A stretch of 10,752 bases of DNA from contig DSDB01000265.1 of NCBI GenBank assembly GCA_011057845.1, positions 1-10,752 of the forward strand, read 5' to 3'. The notes beneath the pieces are model-generated. The model was given only the letters and a program-made list of their open reading frames with translations. It was not told the origin of the DNA and did not search any database. The first letter of the stretch is position 1. Each line of letters opens with the position of its first letter. This document shows, one piece after another, positions 7,146-10,752 of this stretch. The position numbers were made by a program, and so were the translations under genes. The DNA comes from Phycisphaerales bacterium. GTDB taxonomy: Bacteria; Planctomycetota; Phycisphaerae; Sedimentisphaerales; Anaerobacaceae.

Positions 7146-7853
7146 TCATTCTGTCTGCAAATCCTGCCCTACCAAGTCAGCCGCGTTCACCCAGCCCACG
7201 TTATATCCGGAGCCAACCCTGTACGACGAGGCTCCTCGCTTGCGTGCCTTTTCGAAGACTGTGATTATGCTTCCGCTCATCAGCGTGCGCGTTGCCCTGG
7301 TGGTGGCGCTAGGATCAGGCGGCCCGACGTCTGACCAGAGCGGCGTTTCCTTTGACAGTCGATACTTGGCATTGATTTCAAGATCAAACGGATTAACACG
7401 TGGTGGCATGCCGGCAGCAGACTCTGGATATTCAGCGACAGCTGTCTCGCCTCTTGGGCCTCCAATGCTACTTCCTGATTCGAGCCTCTTCGAGAGCTGG
7501 TCTAAGAATGGTTTCTCCCAATTCCATGCAGCAATGTTTGTCTCCATCGCCTTCCGGGAAACGACTTCGACTCTTGTCATTTCTGGACCTTCCGGTGTCA
7601 CGAATGCTGCAACATATTCTCCCCAACTAAAGGCAGTCCAGCCCTTCTCGGCACGAATCAAGCCAGATGATCGACTTGTCCTTGTCATTGTGAGTCCAAG
7701 GTCGCTCGGGACCTTGTTGGCCTCAGCCCATACTGTAGCCTCCGGGTAAGCATACAAGCGACTTGTGCCTGAGCCACGTCCCAAAGTCGCATCTTGTGCC
7801 GTATTGCAGCCGCAAACGGCGCACAATAGCAGAACAACGCCACACTTACTCAT
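7146..7853 (-). CDS. putative lipoprotein with C-terminal SH3-like segment
   Basis: The 235-residue product begins with K3, a short hydrophobic core (5-13) and cysteines in CAVCGCN. C16 is the likeliest lipidation site (V-C-G-C), though the -2 cysteine is not ideal. Residues 33-125 read like an alpha/beta domain: YAYPEATVWAEANKVPSDLGL is followed by SGLIRAEKG, TRVEVVSR and a closing helix, a pattern seen in small lipoproteins that assess 'relaxed versus intense' beta sheets (DUF3568/BamC-like; this is my impression, not a search). Residues 163-228 (YRLSKETPLW, GSIITVFEKAR, VGWVNAADL) resemble a bacterial SH3 domain, often used to bind cell-wall or extracellular ligands. The ATG at 7853 has GAGG seven bases upstream. 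Base composition is visibly less GC-rich than the flanking metabolic genes, which hints at a different origin. Function is unknown. Confidence 0.75.
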   Translation of the reverse strand: MSKCGVVLLLCAVCGCNTAQDATLGRGSGTSRLYAYPEATVWAEANKVPSDLGLTMTRTSRSSGLIRAEKGWTAFSWGEYVAAFVTPEGPEMTRVEVVSRKAMETNIAAWNWEKPFLDQLSKRLESGSSIGGPRGETAVAEYPESAAGMPPRVNPFDLEINAKYRLSKETPLWSDVGPPDPSATTRATRTLMSGSIITVFEKARKRGASSYRVGSGYNVGWVNAADLVGQDLQTE

Positions 7854-8380
7854 GATATTGCCTCTATAAACGACCGTAAGTATCCTTCTTCTCTATTACG
7901 GAGATCAACTATCAGTGTCTGAGATTACAGATCACGTCACCATGGCACAGACTCCGCCGGGATTGGGCATTATATCGTCACGGTCGGTACTTGTATGCGC
8001 CACAGTGTCAACAGTGCTACTGTAGCAGCAAGGGGCAACTACGGAGCGTTGCCGGCTATCGAGCATGGAGTTGCACATACCGTTTTTCCACGGCGATCAG
8101 CGATGCGATCCCGTCACGGGCGGCGCTGTCCGTAGGCACGGACTTGGTTCTGCCCGTCACATCTGTACACCGCCTGCTTGTACATACTTCCCAAAGCATG
8201 ACCGCAACTATACGACGCTGTCATACCCAAGTCAAACAGGTAGTCTGCCAAGTCACGCCAATTTGCTGAAACCCCGCGCCGCCGGGTTGTACGTGCACCG
8301 GATCGGCGCGCGGGATGTTGGACCATCGTAATTCGGTGAAGGTCGGGCGGCCGTGGGGGGCTGGGGATATGGGCGGTCGT
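7854..8380. other. 527-bp intergenic stretch with several short hairpins, no convincing gene
   Basis: No frame has a credible protein; the available frames are Arg/Pro/Ser-rich, lack ribosome binding sites and match no motif I know. The stretch does hold clustered short inverted repeats: ACAGT-gct-ACTGT (8011-8023), GGCAAC-N8-GTTGCC (8034-8053), a nested stem ACGGGC / GTCCGT-AGGC-ACGGAC / GCCCGT (8116-8157), and TGTACA-N9-TGTACA (8164-8184). These could be parts of a structured transcript, regulatory sites or chance. Nothing in it matches a riboswitch, tRNA or other RNA gene that I recognise. Confidence 0.5.
7879..7908 (-). promoter_or_regulatory. possible promoter for the lipoprotein gene
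   Basis: Read on the minus strand, TTGATC (7903-7908) and GATACT (7879-7884) are 18 bases apart, each matching consensus at 4 of 6 positions. They lie 26-55 bases upstream of the lipoprotein ATG at 7853, a sensible distance. Confidence 0.35.
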
Positions 8381-8388
8381 ATTTTGCA

Positions 8389-8807
8389 GGCTCCTCACGA
8401 GAATCTGTGCATTGATACACGGATCAGAGGTGCGTTTGTCGCTTTGCGGGCTTCCAGCAGCAGAGGCAAAGGGCCCGGTGATCTGGGCCCCTCGCTGCCG
8501 TTTAGCCACCGGACGCGGCGCTCGGGTTGCACGCCTGCAGAGCCCTATCCTCCGATCCGGCAAGGCGTTATGTTAATGGCTGGGTCAAGTGTATACAAGA
8601 ACAATGTTGCCACCGGCAGGCGGCTGAAACACGCTACGCTGCCGGTAGCCCGCAAAGCGCTAAACGCAGGGTTGGCGGGTCGCCGTACGCAACGGCGGCG
8701 AAGCGAAACGCAGTCGACAGGCGTGATTCCAAGTCGTAAGGTCTTTCGCCACAGGCACGTACACGACGTTTCAGTCAAATGGCCTGCACGGATTTGTGTG
8801 AGGAGCC
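8389..8807. mobile_element. MITE-like non-autonomous element with terminal and subterminal inverted repeats
   Basis: The ends 8389-8411 and 8785-8807 are 23-bp inverted repeats identical at 19 positions: both begin GGCTCCTCAC and end TGCA on the inner side. Flanking 8-mers ATTTTGCA (8381-8388) and TTTTTGTA (8808-8815) agree at 6 of 8 bases, as expected for an aged 8-bp target duplication. Inside, 8431-8461 and 8638-8668 form a second inverted repeat with 27 of 31 identical bases. Further stems are GGGCCC-N8-GGGCCC (8471-8490) and ACCGGCAG-N19-CTGCCGGT (8612-8646, partly using the right subterminal arm). No transposase is encoded in the 419 bp. Ends starting GG with an 8-bp duplication fit several families, ISL3 among them. 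The family is inferred, not shown. Confidence 0.6.
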
Positions 8808-8829
8808 TTTTTGTATAGCGTTGGTGGAG

Positions 8830-8844
8830 GCCGCCTTTGGCGGC
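8830..8844. repeat. short perfect hairpin GCCGCC-TTT-GGCGGC
   Basis: A 6-bp GC-only stem with a TTT loop lies 15 bp after the putative right target duplication of the MITE-like element. It may be a REP-type unit or a remnant. No T-tract follows on the plus strand, so it is not called a terminator. Confidence 0.45.
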
Positions 8845-8858
8845 GGTTGCTCATTGCT

Positions 8859-8886
8859 GGGTCCCGCCTCGGGGGCCGGGATGACA
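8859..8886. repeat. REP-like dispersed palindrome
   Basis: The segment GGGTCCCGCCTCGGGGG followed by CCGGGATGACA has the form of a common dispersed repeat: read on the minus strand it is GTCATCCCGG...CGGGACCC. TCCCG (8862-8866) pairs with CGGGA (8877-8881). It resembles the 6530-6553 unit in general layout but not in exact sequence. The rest of 8816-9043 shows nothing else that I can support beyond a weak possible promoter (TTGCAT-N16-TATGCT near 8964-8991). Confidence 0.5.
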
Positions 8887-9043
8887 TGAAAGAGGGAAGG
8901 ACGGGTCGGGATCGTGTTGGGGTGTTGAGGCCGCCCGCGGCAGGTTCCCGATGCATGCGGCCCTCTTGCATTCGTGGCCATAGCGACTATGCTTGGAACA
9001 CCGTTGACGGACCCTAACCTGTACTACATCAGGAGCAACCCCA

Positions 9044-10752
9044 ATGAAAACGATTGTATGGACCATCACCGTGATTCTTTTCGTCCCCGTATTCCTGCCA
9101 GTATCGGCCTGCCCGGCCGCCGAACCGAGACTGGGCGCGACATCCGTCGAGCGATGGGGCCTGCTGGAAATCAGTCTGTCCGGTCCATCCGGCGGCAATC
9201 CCTTCACGGACGTCCGGCTCCAGGGCACGTTCGAGGGCCCCGGCGCCCCCGTAACCGTGGATGGTTTCTACGACGGCGACGGCGTCTACCGCATCCGCTT
9301 CAGCCCTGAGACCCCCGGCCGATACACCGTCCGCACACAGAGCAATCGCCCCGAGCTGGACGGCAAGACGGCCGAGTTTACCTGCACCGCCTCATCGGCC
9401 GACAACCACGGCCCCGTCCGTGTCGTCAATACCCATTACCTTGCCTATGCCGATGGCACACCGTACTTCCAGATCGGCACCACCTGCTACGCCTGGATCC
9501 ACCAGACCGATGCCCTCCAGCAGCAGACCCTCGAGACCCTCAAGACGGCTCCCTTCAACAAGATGCGGATGTGCGTCTTCCCCAAGGACTATACCTACAA
9601 CAAGAACGAGCCGCCTTTCTACCCCTTCGAGGGCAAGCCGCTGAAGGCCTGGGACTACAGTCGCTTCAACCCCGAGTTCTTCCGCCACCTCGAACGCCGC
9701 ATCCTCGACCTCCAGAGACTCGGCATCGAGGCCGACCTCATCCTCCTGCACCCCTACGACCGCTGGGGCTACGCCGGCATGACCGACGCCCAGGACGACG
9801 CCTACCTGCGCTATCTCGTGGCCCGCGTCGCGGCCTACCGCAACGTCTGGTGGTCCTTCGCCAACGAATACGACCTGATGAAGTCCAAGACCATGGACGA
9901 CTGGGACCGCATGTTCCAGCTCGTCGCACGCTGCGACCCGTACGACCGCATGGCCGGCATCCACAACTGCCGCGGCTTCTACGACCATAACAAGCCCTGG
10001 GTCACCCATTGCAGCATCCAGAGTTCCGACCTCCACCGGGCTATCGAATGGCGAGACCAGTACAACAAGCCCGTCCTTTTCGACGAGTGCAAGTACGAAG
10101 GCAACATCCCCCAGGGCTGGGGCAATATCACCGCCGAGGAACTGACGCACCGCTTCTGGCTCGGCACGATCTCGGGCGCCTACGTCGGCCACGGTGAGAC
10201 CTACAAGCATCCCCAGGACATCCTGTGGTGGTCCAAGGGCGGCGTCCTCCACGGCCAGAGCCCCGCCCGCATCGCCTTCCTCAAACAGACTATGGCCAAG
10301 GTCCCCTTCAATGACATGCGGCCCAGTCAACTGTCCGATGGCGCCGTCATGCTCGCCCAACCCAGCCGACTGTACTTCATTTACCTCACCAACACGTCGT
10401 CCATCAGCTTCGACCTGCCCGGCCCGCATCCCTACAAGCTCGACGCCATCGACACCTGGGCCATGACCACCACCCCCATCGGCACCGCCCAACCCGGCAC
10501 GTTCACCTACACGCCGCCGCGCGTCCGTTCGCTCATCCGCTTAACAGCTTACGCCCCCGGCGAGAAGCTCCGACCGCAAGTCAAGGCCTCGGCGACACCC
10601 ACCGAAGGCCTGGTGCCGCTGACCGTCCGCTTCTCCACCGATTCATCCCTGCCGCACAAATGGGATTTCGGCGACGGCCAATCGTCCACCGACCGCAATC
10701 CCACGCACACCTACGCCAGACCCGGCGTCTATTCGACAACAGTCACCGTCAC
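9044..10752 (+). CDS. exported DUF5060/DUF4038 glycoside-hydrolase-like protein with PKD domain (3' end outside window)
   Basis: This large secreted protein probably cleaves a plant or algal type polysaccharide or glycoside outside the cytoplasm; 569 codons are in the window and the frame is still open. The signal peptide (1-22) ends LPVSAC, a good lipobox, so Cys23 is probably lipidated. Residues 33-118 (VERWGLLEISL... YDGDGVYRIRFSPETPGRYTV) form a DUF5060-type beta domain. From NHGPVRVVNTHYLAYADGTPYFQIGTTCYAW (121-151) to about 420 is a DUF4038-type TIM barrel. WWSFANEYD (269-277) puts Glu275 at the usual acid/base place after strand 4, and KPVLFDECKYEG (342-353) puts Glu348 at the nucleophile place. 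Residues 430-505 form a C-terminal beta domain of the DUF5605 or collagen-binding-like kind. A PKD domain starts near 512 (WDFGDGQSS, NPTHTYARPGVY). The ATG at 9044 has AGGAG eight bases upstream. The exact substrate cannot be read. Confidence 0.9.
   Translation, partial: MKTIVWTITVILFVPVFLPVSACPAAEPRLGATSVERWGLLEISLSGPSGGNPFTDVRLQGTFEGPGAPVTVDGFYDGDGVYRIRFSPETPGRYTVRTQSNRPELDGKTAEFTCTASSADNHGPVRVVNTHYLAYADGTPYFQIGTTCYAWIHQTDALQQQTLETLKTAPFNKMRMCVFPKDYTYNKNEPPFYPFEGKPLKAWDYSRFNPEFFRHLERRILDLQRLGIEADLILLHPYDRWGYAGMTDAQDDAYLRYLVARVAAYRNVWWSFANEYDLMKSKTMDDWDRMFQLVARCDPYDRMAGIHNCRGFYDHNKPWVTHCSIQSSDLHRAIEWRDQYNKPVLFDECKYEGNIPQGWGNITAEELTHRFWLGTISGAYVGHGETYKHPQDILWWSKGGVLHGQSPARIAFLKQTMAKVPFNDMRPSQLSDGAVMLAQPSRLYFIYLTNTSSISFDLPGPHPYKLDAIDTWAMTTTPIGTAQPGTFTYTPPRVRSLIRLTAYAPGEKLRPQVKASATPTEGLVPLTVRFSTDSSLPHKWDFGDGQSSTDRNPTHTYARPGVYSTTVTV

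Noticed and set aside
8471..8490. Intrinsic terminator from GGGCCC-N8-GGGCCC
   Set aside because: Only three T residues follow on the minus strand and none on the plus strand, and no gene ends nearby. It is kept only as a stem inside the repeat element.
8114..8563. 149-residue frame on the minus strand in the gene-poor stretch
   Set aside because: It is Arg/Pro/Ser-rich, has no ribosome binding site or domain, and crosses the left boundary of the MITE-like element and its inverted repeats, so it is best explained as non-coding.
8551..8668. Integron attC-like site (AAGGCGTTATGTT and palindromic arms)
   Set aside because: The GTTRRRY-type core is imperfect, no RYYYAAC partner stands at the right distance, and no integrase or gene cassette is present. 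The inverted repeats are better explained by the MITE-like element.
9392..10492. 366-residue open frame on the minus strand opposite the glycosidase-like gene
   Set aside because: Long antisense frames are common in GC-rich genes. The sense frame has a signal peptide, domains and catalytic residues, while the antisense product is Val/Gly/Asp-rich and unrecognisable.
1..10752. CRISPR array, tRNA, rRNA, prophage or toxin-antitoxin system
   Set aside because: No regularly spaced direct repeats, no tRNA-like T-loop sequences, and no phage, nuclease or antitoxin-like frames were seen on either strand.

Overview
The window comes from a GC-rich bacterial chromosome. No rRNA or tRNA gene is visible. 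The best taxonomic guess is Planctomycetota (Phycisphaerae-like) or a neighbouring PVC lineage. This is an inference from gene content: a uroporphyrinogen-decarboxylase-like enzyme paired with a sodium:solute symporter, a DUF5060/DUF4038 secreted glycosidase-like protein with a PKD domain, and several kinds of dispersed palindromic intergenic repeat. No marker gene confirms it.

Region 1 (1-3589, all minus strand) is a surface-polysaccharide block. In transcription order it holds a SAM-dependent methyltransferase, a WecG/TagA/CpsF (GT26) glycosyltransferase, GDP-mannose 4,6-dehydratase (gmd) and a GDP-L-fucose synthase-type epimerase/reductase (fcl, running off the left edge). Gmd and Fcl together turn GDP-mannose into GDP-L-fucose. 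The GT26 enzyme would add a sugar to a lipid-linked intermediate, and the methyltransferase may decorate the glycan. A good sigma70-like promoter (TTGCCT-N17-TATACT on the minus strand, 3661-3689) lies upstream of the first gene. A REP-like palindrome separates gmd from fcl.

Region 2 (3857-6492, plus strand) is a two-gene unit. A sodium:solute symporter overlaps by ATGA with a UroD/MtaA-superfamily protein. The arrangement suggests uptake followed by metabolism of one unidentified substrate, possibly a methylated one. The UroD-like protein lacks the HemE arginine motif and keeps only part of the MtaA zinc site.

Region 3 (6493-9043) is accessory and sparsely coding. It has a composite palindromic repeat, a 66-residue membrane protein (minus), a 235-residue lipoprotein ending in an SH3-like segment (minus), and about 1.2 kb without a convincing gene. 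That non-coding stretch carries several short hairpins and, at 8381-8815, what looks like an undescribed MITE-like element: 23-bp terminal inverted repeats matching at 19 of 23 positions, an imperfect 8-bp target duplication, and a second 31-bp subterminal inverted repeat matching at 27 of 31. More palindromic repeats follow it.

Region 4 (9044-10752, plus strand, running off the right edge) encodes an exported, probably lipid-anchored, glycoside-hydrolase-like protein. It has a DUF5060 domain, a DUF4038-type TIM barrel with two well-placed glutamates, a C-terminal beta domain and the start of a PKD domain.

No complete new defence, phage or CRISPR system is visible. The most original items are the 8381-8815 element, the symporter/UroD pair with altered metal ligands, and the run of palindromic intergenic repeats.
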